The notes beneath the pieces were generated by a model. That model saw only the letters and a list, made by a program, of their open reading frames with translations. It ran no database searches and was not told where the DNA came from. Made by a program: the position numbers and the translations under genes. A stretch of 51,419 bases of DNA, from positions 1 to 51,419 of the forward strand of contig JAUMZB010000011.1 in assembly GCA_030528345.1 (NCBI GenBank), given 5' to 3'. Shown here piece by piece: positions 9,788 to 18,624 of this stretch; positions within the stretch are counted from its first letter, which is position 1, and each line of letters starts with the position of its first letter. This DNA is from Eikenella sp. (GTDB taxonomy: Bacteria > Pseudomonadota > Gammaproteobacteria > Burkholderiales > Neisseriaceae).

Positions 9788-10360
9788 ATGACAGACTTTA
9801 TTCAGGAACTCAGCAAATGCCGTGCTTACGGCACCCCGGTCCCTTTCCGCCCCGCAGCCGTACGCGGCTATACCGAGCAGGAAATCGAACGCATCAGCCG
9901 CCGCTACAACCTCAACATCCACGGCCAGTTCCGCCAACTGCTGTTGCAGATGGGCCGCTGCTCGGGCGGCCTCGTGTGGAGCGACGAAATCACCCTCTAC
10001 GACCACCGCTGGCAGCCGCGCCTGTTTCGGCAATATCAGGCCGCCGAATCGCAAGCCATCCGCGACGATGCCGCCATCCAAACCGGCTACCTGAAATCGG
10101 GCATTCACCCGATTACCCACAAATTCTTCCCCTGGCGCTTCCGCAACGACCGTGCCGCCGCCTACTGTCTGGTCACCGAAGAACGGGACGACTACCTGTG
10201 GCACCAATACGACGACGGCTTCACCATCAAAAAAACCGCATTCACCCTGCTGGAAGACCTGCGCCACACCGTTGAAGCCGTCACCAAACGCGCCTTAGGC
10301 CTGGGTTACGGCTATACGGAAGAAGACTTCAAACTGTTTACTACCGGCCGGCTGCTGTAA
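9788..10360 (+). CDS. SMI1/KNR4 (SUKH)-like protein of unknown function
   Basis: The 190-residue soluble protein has no signal peptide or membrane segment. The stretch EIERISRRYNLNIHGQFRQL followed by LLLQMGRCSGG, and the later DYLWHQYDDGFTI, resemble the SUKH fold, which includes many immunity proteins of polymorphic toxins. I infer this from pattern only. The ATG at 9788 (MTDFIQELSK) lacks a clear Shine-Dalgarno; the frame is open upstream but overlaps queF with no similarity. It lies 103 bases after queF and 50 before yhhQ. A small GTCCGG/CCGGAC hairpin sits in the queF gap near 9753-9769. No toxin gene is nearby, so an immunity role is doubtful. A DUS is read in frame as GYLKS. Confidence 0.75.
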   Translation: MTDFIQELSKCRAYGTPVPFRPAAVRGYTEQEIERISRRYNLNIHGQFRQLLLQMGRCSGGLVWSDEITLYDHRWQPRLFRQYQAAESQAIRDDAAIQTGYLKSGIHPITHKFFPWRFRNDRAAAYCLVTEERDDYLWHQYDDGFTIKKTAFTLLEDLRHTVEAVTKRALGLGYGYTEEDFKLFTTGRLL

Positions 10361-10410
10361 ACGCCTGTCGGAAGCCGTCCGCCCCCATTTCCCTTTTCAG
10401 GCAGCCTGCC

Positions 10411-11100
10411 ATGCACGACACTTTCTCTCCGCAGCAACAAAGAAAAGCCCTGCTTTGGCTGGCCGGCTTCCACATCGCCGTCATCGCCGTGAGCAATTAT
10501 CTGGTGCAATTCCCCTTCAGCCTCACCCTGCCCGGCGGCTACACCGTCCACTCCACCTGGGGCGCCGTCAGCTTTCCCTTTATCTTCCTCGCCACCGACC
10601 TGACCGTGCGCATCTTCGGCCGCCGGCTGGCGCGGCGGATTATTTTTTCCGTCATGCTGCCCGCCTTGCTGCTGTCCTATCTGGTGTCGGTGCTGTTTTA
10701 TCAAGGCAGCTGGCAGGGCCCGGCGGCTTTGGGCACATTCAACGGTTTTGTCTGGCGCATTGCCGCAGCCAGCTTTGCCGCCTATGCGCTCGGCCAACTG
10801 CTCGACATCACCGTTTTCAGCCGCCTGCGCCGCCTGCGCGCCTGGTGGGCGGCTCCTTCGGCTTCTACCGTGGCCGGCAATGCCGCCGACACCCTGCTGT
10901 TTTTCGCCATCGCCTTCCACGCCAGCAGCGACGCCTTTATGGCCGCCAACTGGCCGCACATCGCCTGGGTGGACTATCTGTTCAAACTCACCGTCTGCGC
11001 CCTCTTCTTCCTGCCCGCCTACGGCGTGCTGCTCAACCTGCTCACCCGCAAACTGACCACCCTCCAACAGCGCGAAGCGGCCCTGCGCACCGCGCCCTAA
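10411..11100 (+). CDS. yhhQ: Queuosine precursor transporter (YhhQ/VUT family)
   Basis: An integral inner-membrane protein of the vitamin-uptake-like family that imports preQ0/preQ1 in proteobacteria. Its 229 residues hold about six hydrophobic segments, with the family stretches GYTVHSTWGAVSFPFIFLAT, DLTVRIFGRRLARR and SASTVAGNAADTLLFFAIAF. It starts at the ATG at 10411, directly after a DUS-variant hexamer context (AGGCAGCCTGCC), with no obvious Shine-Dalgarno. Its position downstream of queF and the candidate preQ1 aptamer supports a deazapurine substrate and possible shared control. Confidence 0.9.
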   Translation: MHDTFSPQQQRKALLWLAGFHIAVIAVSNYLVQFPFSLTLPGGYTVHSTWGAVSFPFIFLATDLTVRIFGRRLARRIIFSVMLPALLLSYLVSVLFYQGSWQGPAALGTFNGFVWRIAAASFAAYALGQLLDITVFSRLRRLRAWWAAPSASTVAGNAADTLLFFAIAFHASSDAFMAANWPHIAWVDYLFKLTVCALFFLPAYGVLLNLLTRKLTTLQQREAALRTAP

Positions 11101-11121
11101 AGCGGATACGCCCAAACAAAC

Positions 11122-11161
11122 AAAGGCTACCTGAAAGCCGTTTCGCTTTCAGGTAGCCTTT
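11122..11161. terminator. DUS inverted pair, likely bidirectional terminator
   Basis: AAAGGCTACCTGAAAG and its exact reverse complement are separated by eight bases, with A-rich and T-rich flanks on the two sides. It lies between the convergent yhhQ and carboxypeptidase genes. Confidence 0.8.
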
Positions 11162-11174
11162 ATATTTAAACGGC

Positions 11175-12407
11175 TCAGCCTTCTCCGCCGCCGAACAAGC
11201 CTTTAAACCACAGCACAATGCTGTCCCAAGCACGGCCGAAGAAGCCGGCTTCCGGCACGTCGCTGAGCGCCACCACCTCTTTCTGCGCCAACACCTGCCG
11301 GTTGGCATCCACAAATTTGATGGTGCCCAACACCTGGCCTTTGGCAATCGGCGCCAACACCGGCTGCACGGTTTCCAACAGCGGGGTGAGGCGTTTGCCT
11401 TCGCCGTGCGGCACGGTGATGTAGGCCGCTTCGGTGAAACCCACGTTTACGGTATTGCTGCCGCCCTTATACACTTTCACCTGCGAAATCGCCTGCTCGG
11501 CATCGTACAGCTTGGGGGTGTCGAAAGCCTGCAAAGCCCAGTTGAGCAGCTTGCTGCTCTCGGTGGCCCGCGCCTGCATGCTTTCCGTGCCCATCACCAC
11601 CGAAATCACACGGCGGCCGCTGCGTTTGCTGGAAGCCACCAAATTGTAGCCGGCGCTGGCGGTGTGGCCGGTTTTCATGCCGTCCACATTGGGGTCGCGG
11701 TAGAGCAAGAGATTGCGGTTGGGCTGGTTGATGTTGTTGTAGCTAAACGATTGCAGCGAATAAATCGGGTAATGCTGCGGATAATCGCGGATGATGGCGG
11801 TGGAGAGAATAATCAGGTCTTTTACCGAAGTGTAATGCTCCGGGCCGGGCAGGCCGGTGCTGTTTTCAAAACGGGTTTCCGTCATGCCCAAACGCTGGGC
11901 TTCGGCATTCATCAGGCGCACAAATTCGGCCTCGCTGCCGGCCACCGCCTCGGCCAGCGTCACCGCCGCATCGTTGCCCGACTGCACAATCAGGCCTTTG
12001 AGCAGCTCGTCCACCGAAGCCGGTTTTTTCGGATCGAGAAACATACGCGAGCCTTCGGTTTTCCAACCCTGCTCGGAAACGGTGAAGCTGTCTGCCGGCT
12101 TCAAACGGCCTTCTTCCAAGGCTTTGAACACCAGATAAGCCGTCATCAGTTTGGTGAGCGAAGCCGGCTCCACCCGCTCGTTGAGGTTTTTCTGCGCCAA
12201 CACCTGGCCGCTCTGCACGTCATACACCGCATAGGCGGCCGCCGCGATGTCCGGCGCTTGCGGCATGGCCGCCGCCGGATTCTGTGCCGCCGCCGGCAAC
12301 GCGGCCGCCGGCGCGGAAGCCGGCGCGGCCGTCGGCGGGTTTTGCGCTTGAACGCCGGCCGCTGCCAACAAAAGGGCGATGCTGCCGAGGGCAAATATCT
12401 TCTTCAT
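11175..12407 (-). CDS. D-alanyl-D-alanine carboxypeptidase (PBP5/6 class, S11 family)
   Basis: Trims the terminal D-Ala from peptidoglycan pentapeptides in the periplasm. The 410-residue precursor has a signal peptide (MKKIFALGSIALLLAAAGVQA), then an Ala/Pro-rich linker to about residue 50. The penicillin-binding motifs are SLTK (Ser83, Lys86), SGN (143-145) and KTG (245-247). A C-terminal all-beta domain and an amphipathic anchor-like tail (FFGRAWDSIVLWFKGLFGG) match PBP5/6 architecture. The Ala/Pro linker is longer than in Escherichia coli DacA. dacA and dacC are alternative names; I do not assign one. Confidence 0.93.
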   Translation of the reverse strand: MKKIFALGSIALLLAAAGVQAQNPPTAAPASAPAAALPAAAQNPAAAMPQAPDIAAAAYAVYDVQSGQVLAQKNLNERVEPASLTKLMTAYLVFKALEEGRLKPADSFTVSEQGWKTEGSRMFLDPKKPASVDELLKGLIVQSGNDAAVTLAEAVAGSEAEFVRLMNAEAQRLGMTETRFENSTGLPGPEHYTSVKDLIILSTAIIRDYPQHYPIYSLQSFSYNNINQPNRNLLLYRDPNVDGMKTGHTASAGYNLVASSKRSGRRVISVVMGTESMQARATESSKLLNWALQAFDTPKLYDAEQAISQVKVYKGGSNTVNVGFTEAAYITVPHGEGKRLTPLLETVQPVLAPIAKGQVLGTIKFVDANRQVLAQKEVVALSDVPEAGFFGRAWDSIVLWFKGLFGGGEG

Positions 12408-12974
12408 ACACGTCTCTCGATTGGGGAAACCGCCGCCTTAAGGTGTGTCGTCATAATGCTTGCGAAGCGTTTTTTTAGCTTCGCCGGTCCGCTGCGCTAC
12501 CGAGGCAAAATTTGCAGCAAGATTGGACATCTTGCGGGCATTTTCTGCGTCCCCTTGGGGGATACGCCGCAGATGCGGGTTTTGGGCAAAAATACCGCCG
12601 CAACGCTTGGTGACGACACGCCCTACAGCGCCAATATGGCGCGCCGGCCGCTTCCGTGATGGTTCTTGCGTTCGGGCTGGCTGAAAACAGGCCGGCCGCA
12701 AACCGTTGTGCCTGCCGGCCGCCAGGCCGAATCCGGCAGGGCGTCTGCTGCACCACAGCATCGGCAAAACGGGCGGATTATAACGGCTAACGCCCCTCGA
12801 AGCAGCCGTTTAACGTGTTTTTTCCGCCCCGCTGCCGGACAAGCCGCCGCCGCACACCTGCCTCAAGCCATCCCCGGACACCGTCCGCAGACAATCCTTT
12901 TTCAGGCAGCCTGCCCCTTGCCAGCCCGGCCGCTAAGCGTTATCTTGCCCGCTTTGCCCCAAACACACGCCGCC
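12408..12974. other. Intergenic region with an inverted-repeat element, upstream of ilvA
   Basis: A 567-bp stretch between the divergent carboxypeptidase and ilvA genes. The proximal third is a short inverted-repeat element (12440-12624, listed separately). From 12625 to 12974 I see no gene I can support; reading frames there are in GC-rich sequence without similarity. A DUS-variant AGGCAGCCTG lies near 12903. Confidence 0.6.
12440..12624. repeat. Short inverted-repeat element (MITE-like), copy 1 of type B
   Basis: The ends are AAGGTGTGTCGTCA (12440-12453) and TGACGACACGCCCT (12611-12624), inverted repeats with two mismatches. The interior includes GCTTGCGAAGC, the hairpin GCAAGATTGGACATCTTGC and CCGCAGATGCGGGTTTTGG. 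The same ends and most of the interior recur at 28588-28834. No reading frame of note is present, so it is non-autonomous. Confidence 0.75.
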
Positions 12975-14498
12975 ATGAAGCCCGCCTACACCGACTACCT
13001 CACCCGCATTCTCACCGCCTCCGTTTACGACGTGGCGCAGGAAACCCCGCTGGATCCCGCGCGCAACCTCTCCGCCCGTCTGAACAACCAGATTTTCCTC
13101 AAGCGCGAAGACCTGCAGCCCGTGTTTTCCTTCAAAATCCGCGGCGCCTACAACAAAATGGCCAAGCTGCCGCCCGAAGCATTGGCCAAAGGCGTGATCA
13201 CCGCCAGTGCCGGCAACCATGCCCAAGGCGTGGCGCTTTCCGCCCAGCAGCTCGGCTGCCAAGCCACCATCGTGATGCCGGAAACCACGCCGCAGATTAA
13301 AGTGGACGCCGTGAAGGCGCGCGGCGGCCAAGTGGTGCTCAAAGGCACCTCTTACAACGACGCCTACGACCACGCCGCCGAGCTGACCGCCGCCAGCGGC
13401 CTCACCTATATCCCCCCCTTCGACGACCCCGATGTGATCGCCGGCCAAGGCACCATCGGCCTCGAAATCATCCGCCAACACCCCAAACCGATTGACGCCG
13501 TGTTCGTGCCCATCGGCGGCGGCGGCCTGGCGGCCGGCGTGGCCGTGTTCATCAAACAGGTGCGGCCGGAAATCAAGGTCGTCGGCGTGCAGACCGACGA
13601 TTCCTGCGCCATGAAAACCTCGGTCGATGCCGGCCGGCGGATTGAGCTGAAAGACGTGGGCCTGTTTGCCGACGGCACCGCCGTCAAGCTGGTGGGCGAA
13701 GAAACTTTCCGCCTGTGCCGCGACCTGCTCGACGACATCATCACGGTGGACACCGACGCCGTTTGCGGCGCACTGAAAGACATTTTCGACGACACCCGCA
13801 GCATCTGCGAGCCTTCCGGCGCCCTTTCCCTGGCCGGCCTGAAAGCCTACATCGCCCGCGAAGGCGCCGAAGGGCAAACGCTGGTGGCGATTGCCAGCGG
13901 CGCCAATATGAACTTCCACCGCCTGCGCCACGTTTCCGAGCGCAGCGAACTGGGCGAAGGCAACGAAGGCATTTTTGCGGTCAGCATTCCCGAGCGCCCC
14001 GGCAGCTTCCTCCAATTCGTCAATATCCTGGGCAACCGCAACATCACCGAATTCAACTACCGCTACGGCGACGAGCGCACCGCGCATATCTTCGTCGGCA
14101 TCCAGAGCGCCGGCGCGCAGGACCTGGCCAACATCAGCACCGAATTGAGCGCCGCCGGCCTGGAGAATACCGACCTCACCCACGACGAAATGGCCAAAAT
14201 CCACATCCGCTACATGGTGGGCGGCCGTACCGGCAAAGTGGCGCACGAACGCCTGGTGAGCTTCGAATTCCCCGAGCGCCCCGGCGCACTGGCCCGCTTC
14301 CTCGGCCGGATGCAGACCGACTGGAACATCACCCTGTTCCACTACCGCAACCACGGCGCCGACTACGGCCGCGTTTTGGTGGGCATCGACGTGCCGCCCA
14401 AAGACGATGCCGCCTTCTCCGCCTTTTTGGAAGAGCTCGGCTACACCTACGCCGATCAAACCGGCAACGCCGCCTACCGGCTGTTTTTGGGCAAATAA
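12975..14498 (+). CDS. ilvA: Threonine ammonia-lyase, biosynthetic (threonine deaminase)
   Basis: A PLP enzyme converting threonine to 2-oxobutanoate, the committed step of isoleucine synthesis. The 507-residue protein has the catalytic domain with PLP-binding Lys54 in FSFKIRGAYNKM, the phosphate/substrate loop SAGNHAQGVALSA and the glycine loop GGGGLAAG. Two C-terminal ACT-like regulatory domains follow (starting at IFAVSIPERPGSF and VSFEFPERPGAL), as in allosteric, isoleucine-inhibited IlvA. The start ATG at 12975 gives MKPAYTDYL; the upstream open frame has no similarity. It is followed after 24 bases by a small membrane protein gene. Confidence 0.95.
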   Translation: MKPAYTDYLTRILTASVYDVAQETPLDPARNLSARLNNQIFLKREDLQPVFSFKIRGAYNKMAKLPPEALAKGVITASAGNHAQGVALSAQQLGCQATIVMPETTPQIKVDAVKARGGQVVLKGTSYNDAYDHAAELTAASGLTYIPPFDDPDVIAGQGTIGLEIIRQHPKPIDAVFVPIGGGGLAAGVAVFIKQVRPEIKVVGVQTDDSCAMKTSVDAGRRIELKDVGLFADGTAVKLVGEETFRLCRDLLDDIITVDTDAVCGALKDIFDDTRSICEPSGALSLAGLKAYIAREGAEGQTLVAIASGANMNFHRLRHVSERSELGEGNEGIFAVSIPERPGSFLQFVNILGNRNITEFNYRYGDERTAHIFVGIQSAGAQDLANISTELSAAGLENTDLTHDEMAKIHIRYMVGGRTGKVAHERLVSFEFPERPGALARFLGRMQTDWNITLFHYRNHGADYGRVLVGIDVPPKDDAAFSAFLEELGYTYADQTGNAAYRLFLGK

Positions 14499-14522
14499 GC
14501 CGCCGCCGAGAAAGGGAAACGC

Positions 14523-14921
14523 ATGCAGCCGGCCTATACCCGCATCCGCCGTTTTACCGCCCAAACGCTGGGCCTGATGTTTGCCGGCCAAGCAGCCGCC
14601 TTTTGGCTTACCCCCTATTTCGGCCTGCTCAAAAGCCTGCTGACGGCCGGCTTCGTCATGCTGCCCCTGCTGATGGCCCTGCCTTTTCTGTTTGCCGGCA
14701 ATCCTCTGCGCACCCTCGGCGCCGGCATCGCCTACCTGCCGCTGCTGGTTTTCTGCTATTACGCCGAATTTCTCGCCCCCGCAGCCTCCGGCGGCGCCCC
14801 CATGGCCTATGTGGCGGCATTTCTCTACGGCGTTCCGCTCATCTTGCTGGCGCTGTGGCTGTCGCCTTATGTGTTCCGATGCTTCGGCATCACAGCGGTA
14901 AACGACAAGCCGGCGGAATAA
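14523..14921 (+). CDS. Small integral membrane protein of unknown function
   Basis: The 132-residue protein has about four hydrophobic segments (roughly residues 15-30, 38-58, 68-84 and 98-120) and short charged termini. I do not recognise the family. The ATG at 14523 follows GAAAGGGAAACGC, a usable Shine-Dalgarno. It lies 24 bases behind ilvA and before a DUS hairpin, so it is probably the second gene of an ilvA transcript; a role in amino acid metabolism is only suggested by position. Confidence 0.75.
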   Translation: MQPAYTRIRRFTAQTLGLMFAGQAAAFWLTPYFGLLKSLLTAGFVMLPLLMALPFLFAGNPLRTLGAGIAYLPLLVFCYYAEFLAPAASGGAPMAYVAAFLYGVPLILLALWLSPYVFRCFGITAVNDKPAE

Positions 14922-14933
14922 GCCCAATACCAT

Positions 14934-14972
14934 AGGCTGCCTGAAAGCCTGCCGCACCTTTTCAGGTAGCCT
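14934..14972. terminator. DUS inverted pair (mixed variants), likely terminator
   Basis: AGGCTGCCTGAAA (14934-14946) pairs with TTTTCAGGTAGCCT (14959-14972) with one mismatch, because the left arm is the TGCC variant and the right arm the TACC variant. It lies between the small membrane gene and the amidase gene. Confidence 0.5.
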
Positions 14973-15004
14973 CCCCATTCTCCCAACCCACGGAAAGATT
15001 TCCC

Positions 15005-15811
15005 ATGCACACCCTCCGCGCCGCCGCCATCCAACTGGTTTCCCACACCGATCCCGCCGTCAACCGCGCAAGCGTCAAACGCCTGGTGGCCGAAGCCGCC
15101 GCAGCCGGCGCCGACTGGGTGCTGCTGCCCGAATACTGGCCGGTCATGGGGCGGCACGACACCGACAAACTGGCCTTGGCCGAACCGTTCGGCAACGGGC
15201 CGCTGCAAGACATGATGGCCGCTTTGGCCGCCGAGCACGGCATTGTGCTGTTCGGCGGCAGCATTCCGCTGGCCGGCGGCACGCCCGACAAAATCCTCAA
15301 CAGCCTGCTGGTTTACGGCCGCGACGGCCGCTGCCTGAGCCGCTACGACAAAACCCATTTATTCGGCTTCACCGGCTTGGGCGAAAGCTACCGCGAAGCC
15401 GACACCATCGAAGCCGGCCGCCGCATTCCCCCCGCCGGCGAAGCCGACGGCTGGCGTTACGCCCAAGGCATCTGCTACGACCTGCGCTTTCCCGAATTTT
15501 TCCGCGCCCAACAGCCGTTCGACGTGCTGCTGCTGCCCGCCGCCTTCACCCACACCACCGGGCTCGCCCATTGGCAGATGCTGCTGCAGGCGCGGGCGGT
15601 GGAAAACCAATGCTATGTGATCGCCTCCGGCCAGGGCGGCCGGCACGCCAACGGCCGCCGCACTTTCGGCCACAGCATGATCATCGACCCCTGGGGCGAA
15701 ATTCTGGCCTGCCAAGCGGAAGGCGAAGGCATGGCGCTGGCCGAGCTCAAACCCGAACGCCTGCGCAGCGTGCGCAGCAAACTGCCCGCCCTGCAACACC
15801 GCCTGTTTTAA
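15005..15811 (+). CDS. Carbon-nitrogen hydrolase (Nit/omega-amidase-like)
   Basis: A member of the nitrilase superfamily, Nit1/Nit2-like branch, which often deaminates omega-amides or damaged glutathione. The catalytic triad is visible: Glu43 in LLPEYWP, Lys116 in RYDKTHLF and Cys157 in GICYDLRFPE. The 268-residue length is typical. It starts at the ATG at 15005, after ACGGAAAGATTTCCC. It is apparently monocistronic between a DUS hairpin and a strong GC-rich terminator. The substrate cannot be read from sequence. Confidence 0.9.
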   Translation: MHTLRAAAIQLVSHTDPAVNRASVKRLVAEAAAAGADWVLLPEYWPVMGRHDTDKLALAEPFGNGPLQDMMAALAAEHGIVLFGGSIPLAGGTPDKILNSLLVYGRDGRCLSRYDKTHLFGFTGLGESYREADTIEAGRRIPPAGEADGWRYAQGICYDLRFPEFFRAQQPFDVLLLPAAFTHTTGLAHWQMLLQARAVENQCYVIASGQGGRHANGRRTFGHSMIIDPWGEILACQAEGEGMALAELKPERLRSVRSKLPALQHRLF

Positions 15812-15845
15812 ATACCCGCCCGCAACACGGCACACGATAACAAAC

Positions 15846-15873
15846 ACGCCCCGGCCGGATTTGGCCGGGGCGT
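15846..15873. terminator. GC-rich intrinsic terminator after the amidase gene
   Basis: ACGCCCCGGCC and GGCCGGGGCGT form a perfect 11-bp stem around a GGATTT loop. The T-tract is poor on the plus strand. A DUS lies just beyond at 15895-15907. Confidence 0.6.
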
Positions 15874-15947
15874 ATCGGTTTTGCCAAGCGCCCGGGCTAC
15901 CTGAAAGCATCAGGCACTCGGCTGTTCGGTCGGCTCCTGGCCGGCGT

Positions 15948-17096
15948 TTAGCGTTTGCCGTAAGCGGCGTCGAAGATGCCGATGATGTCGTCCAAGCCGG
16001 CCTGTACCGGGTTGGTCAGGCCGCAAACGTCTTTCAATGCGTTTTCGGCCAAAACGGCGAAGTCTTCGCGTTTCACCCCCAGCTCCTCCAGAGATTTGGG
16101 AATGCCCACCAAATCGGCCAGTTTCTTGATGGCGTCAATCACGTCCAAACCGGCCAAATCGGCATTGTTGGCGGCCAAGGCTGCGCCCACTTGGTTCAGG
16201 CGCGCTTCGGCGGCACGCATATTGTAGGCCTCCACATGCGGCAGCAGCAGGGCGTTGCAGACGCCGTGCGGCAGGTCGTAGAAACCGCCGAGCTGGTGCG
16301 CCATGGCGTGCACATAACCCAAAGAGGCGTTGTTGAAGGCCATGCCGGCGAGAAACTGCGCATAGGCCATTTGTTCGCGCGCTGCCTGATTTTTCGGCTC
16401 GGCCACGGCGGTGGGCAGGTAGGCGGCAATCAGTTCGATGGCTTTGATGGCGCAGGCATCGGTAATCGGGGTGGCGATGGTGGACACATAAGCCTCCACC
16501 GCATGGGTCAGCGCGTCCATGCCGGTGGCGGCGGTCAGCGGTGCGGGCATGGCCTCCATCAGCGAAGCGTCGTTGATCGACAGGGCGGGCGTCACGTGTT
16601 TGTCGACAATCGCCATTTTTACGTGGCGGCCCTCGTCGGTGATGATGGTAAAACGGGTCATTTCCGAAGCGGTGCCGGCGGTGGTGTTGATGGCCACCAA
16701 GGTCAGCTGCGGTTGGCCGGATTTGTCCAAACCTTCGTAGTCTTCGATTTTTCCGCCGTTGGTGGCCACCAAGGCGATGCCTTTGGCCGCATCATGCGGC
16801 GAGCCGCCGCCCAGCGACACCACAAAATCGGCACCGCTCTCTTTCAATGCAGCCAAGCCGGCATTCACATTGCCCACGGTGGGATTGGGCTGTACGCCGT
16901 CAAACACCGCCGATGCCACGCCTGCGGCGGCCAGTTTGTCGGCCACCAACTGGGCCAGACCCAGCGACACCAAGGGTTTGTCGGTCACAATCAAGGCTTT
17001 TTTAAAGCCGAGGCGGGCAATTTGAGCCACGCCTTCGTCCAAGGCGCCGGCACCGATCAGGTTGCGGGTGGGCATGAAAAATTGAGAAACGGCCAT
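15948..17096 (-). CDS. Iron-containing alcohol dehydrogenase (class III)
   Basis: An NAD(P)-dependent metal alcohol dehydrogenase of the Zymomonas AdhB / 1,3-propanediol dehydrogenase type. The 382-residue protein has the nucleotide loop [11 protein letters not shown] (97-106) and the metal ligands Asp194 and His198 in [12 protein letters not shown], His263 in GYVHAMAHQ, and His277 in DLPHG. The start at 17096 ([12 protein letters not shown]) follows AAGGAACATAAGC; an upstream ATG at 17153 would add 19 unrelated residues. It is monocistronic or the last gene of a leftward run. Physiological substrate unknown. Confidence 0.93.
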   Translation of the reverse strand: MAVSQFFMPTRNLIGAGALDEGVAQIARLGFKKALIVTDKPLVSLGLAQLVADKLAAAGVASAVFDGVQPNPTVGNVNAGLAALKESGADFVVSLGGGSPHDAAKGIALVATNGGKIEDYEGLDKSGQPQLTLVAINTTAGTASEMTRFTIITDEGRHVKMAIVDKHVTPALSINDASLMEAMPAPLTAATGMDALTHAVEAYVSTIATPITDACAIKAIELIAAYLPTAVAEPKNQAAREQMAYAQFLAGMAFNNASLGYVHAMAHQLGGFYDLPHGVCNALLLPHVEAYNMRAAEARLNQVGAALAANNADLAGLDVIDAIKKLADLVGIPKSLEELGVKREDFAVLAENALKDVCGLTNPVQAGLDDIIGIFDAAYGKR

Positions 17097-17308
17097 GCTT
17101 ATGTTCCTTGTATCAGTAATGGTGATAGCCAACCCCGTGCCAACCGGTTTCAAGACGGCGGATAGCGGGGCGGTGTGGCTCAGGAAGCCGGATACGGCTG
17201 TTGCCTGACTCCGCTTTGGATTGTACGCCGACCCGGCAGTTGCGGCGTGCCCCCACTTTGCGCCAAGTCAAATACTGCTCAAAAAATACGGCACCGCACA
17301 AACCAAAA

Positions 17309-17331
17309 GGCGGCAACCTGAAGTTGCCGCC
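17309..17331 (-). terminator. Intrinsic terminator after ubiA
   Basis: GGCGGCAAC and GTTGCCGCC form a perfect 9-bp stem with a 5-base loop. On the minus strand it is followed by TTTTGG, 22 bases after the ubiA stop. Confidence 0.75.
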
Positions 17332-17353
17332 CGATCTGCCGACATCTTTCATC

Positions 17354-18244
17354 TCAGGCGCTGTAATGCGCCAAGAGGCCGGCAAATACCACCCAGCCGA
17401 TGCGGTTGTTGCTGAGGAAGGTGCGGAAATGCTGCCAACGGTCGCCCTGCCGCATGGCGAGGTATTGCCCCCATTGGTGGCACAGCACATAGGCCAGCGC
17501 CAGCCAATACGGCCACAGCGCGCCAATCCACAGCCCCACCGCTGCCATCAGCAGCACAAACAGCCCGTGGCAGAGCATGGTGGCCGCCACATCATAAGCG
17601 CCGAAGGTGATGGCCGAGGTGCGAATGCCGATTTTCAAATCGTCTTCCTTATCCGACATGGCATACACCGTATCGTAGGCCAGCGTCCAGGCCGCATTGG
17701 CCGCAAACAGCAGCCAAGCCTGCCACGGCACTTGGTTTTGCACCGCCGCAAACGCCATCGGAATGCCGAAGGAAAAGGCCAGCCCCAAATAAAACTGCGG
17801 CAGCGGAAAAAAGCGTTTGGTAAAGGGGTAAGTGAGCGCCAAAAACAGCGCCGGCAGGCTCATCAGCCAAGTGAGTCGGTTGAGCGGCAGCAGGCACAAA
17901 GCCGCCAGCAGGCACAAAAAAGCCGTCAGCCACAGCGCTTCTTTTTCCCGCACGCGGCCGGCGGCAAATGGGCGGGTTTTGGTGCGCGCCACCGCGCCGT
18001 CGAAATGACGGTCGGCAAAATCGTTGATCACACAGCCTGCACTACGCATCAAAAACGTGCCCAAAGTAAACGCGGCCACAATCGGCCACGGCGGCAGGCC
18101 GTCGGCGGCAATCCACAAGGCCCACCAAGTGGGCCACAACAACAACAGCGTGCCGATGGGTTTGTCGGCACGCATCAGCTGGAGATACACCGCCAGGCGG
18201 TCTGCCAAACGCGGCGGCAAGGCGGCGGAAACGGTTTGCATCAT
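17354..18244 (-). CDS. ubiA: 4-hydroxybenzoate polyprenyltransferase
   Basis: Attaches the polyprenyl chain to 4-hydroxybenzoate in ubiquinone synthesis; an inner-membrane enzyme. The 296-residue protein has about eight hydrophobic segments and the first aspartate-rich motif NDFADRHFD (residues 74-82), preceded by [20 protein letters not shown]. The ATG at 18244 follows GCGGAGGAAGCGCAGCC, a strong Shine-Dalgarno; a second ATG follows immediately at 18241. It is downstream of a 92-residue membrane protein gene (17-bp gap). ubiC, encoding the preceding enzyme, lies about 1 kb upstream on the same strand. Confidence 0.95.
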   Translation of the reverse strand: MMQTVSAALPPRLADRLAVYLQLMRADKPIGTLLLLWPTWWALWIAADGLPPWPIVAAFTLGTFLMRSAGCVINDFADRHFDGAVARTKTRPFAAGRVREKEALWLTAFLCLLAALCLLPLNRLTWLMSLPALFLALTYPFTKRFFPLPQFYLGLAFSFGIPMAFAAVQNQVPWQAWLLFAANAAWTLAYDTVYAMSDKEDDLKIGIRTSAITFGAYDVAATMLCHGLFVLLMAAVGLWIGALWPYWLALAYVLCHQWGQYLAMRQGDRWQHFRTFLSNNRIGWVVFAGLLAHYSA

Positions 18245-18261
18245 GGCTGCGCTTCCTCCGC

Positions 18262-18540
18262 TCAAACCGCGCGCCCGTAGCCGCTGGCTTCGATTAAGAA
18301 GCCGAAGCCCAGCAGCAGCAACACGGCCAGCAGCATGCCTGCCGCCATCAAAATCAGATAGGCTTTGCAGAAATTGGCCTTGTTCGGGTGGCTGCCGCTG
18401 CCGAAAGCCCACACCAACACCAGCACCACATTCAACACCGGCACGGCGAGCAACAGCAGGGTGCGCAGCCATTCCCCCACCGTCATCACCGGCACAGCGG
18501 CCTGTTCCGGCACGGGCGGGGCGTAGTCGGGGTGCTTCAT
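18262..18540 (-). CDS. Small two-helix membrane protein of unknown function
   Basis: The 92-residue product has a Pro-rich soluble N-terminus, then two hydrophobic segments (roughly 23-43 and 59-82) separated by a loop with [15 protein letters not shown]. Similar short proteins of the pattern 'two TM helices plus NKANF-type loop' are widespread and uncharacterised. The ATG at 18540 follows ACAGGAAACCAAACC. It ends 17 bases before ubiA, so it is almost certainly co-transcribed with it. Confidence 0.8.
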   Translation of the reverse strand: MKHPDYAPPVPEQAAVPVMTVGEWLRTLLLLAVPVLNVVLVLVWAFGSGSHPNKANFCKAYLILMAAGMLLAVLLLLGFGFLIEASGYGRAV

Positions 18541-18624
18541 GGTTTGGTTTCCTGTTGCAAACGATTTCATCGCTTGATCCAACTTTCAGGTAGCCTGAGA
18601 CTGCGCCTGGCTACCGGCTCACGA

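Noticed and set aside
13412..13418. Run of seven C in ilvA as a phase-variable tract
   Set aside because: Seven bases is short for slipped-strand variation, and the frame encodes a conserved Pro-Pro stretch.
12933..14978. A 681-codon minus-strand frame opposite ilvA
   Set aside because: Runs through ilvA, the small membrane gene and a DUS hairpin; no credible product.
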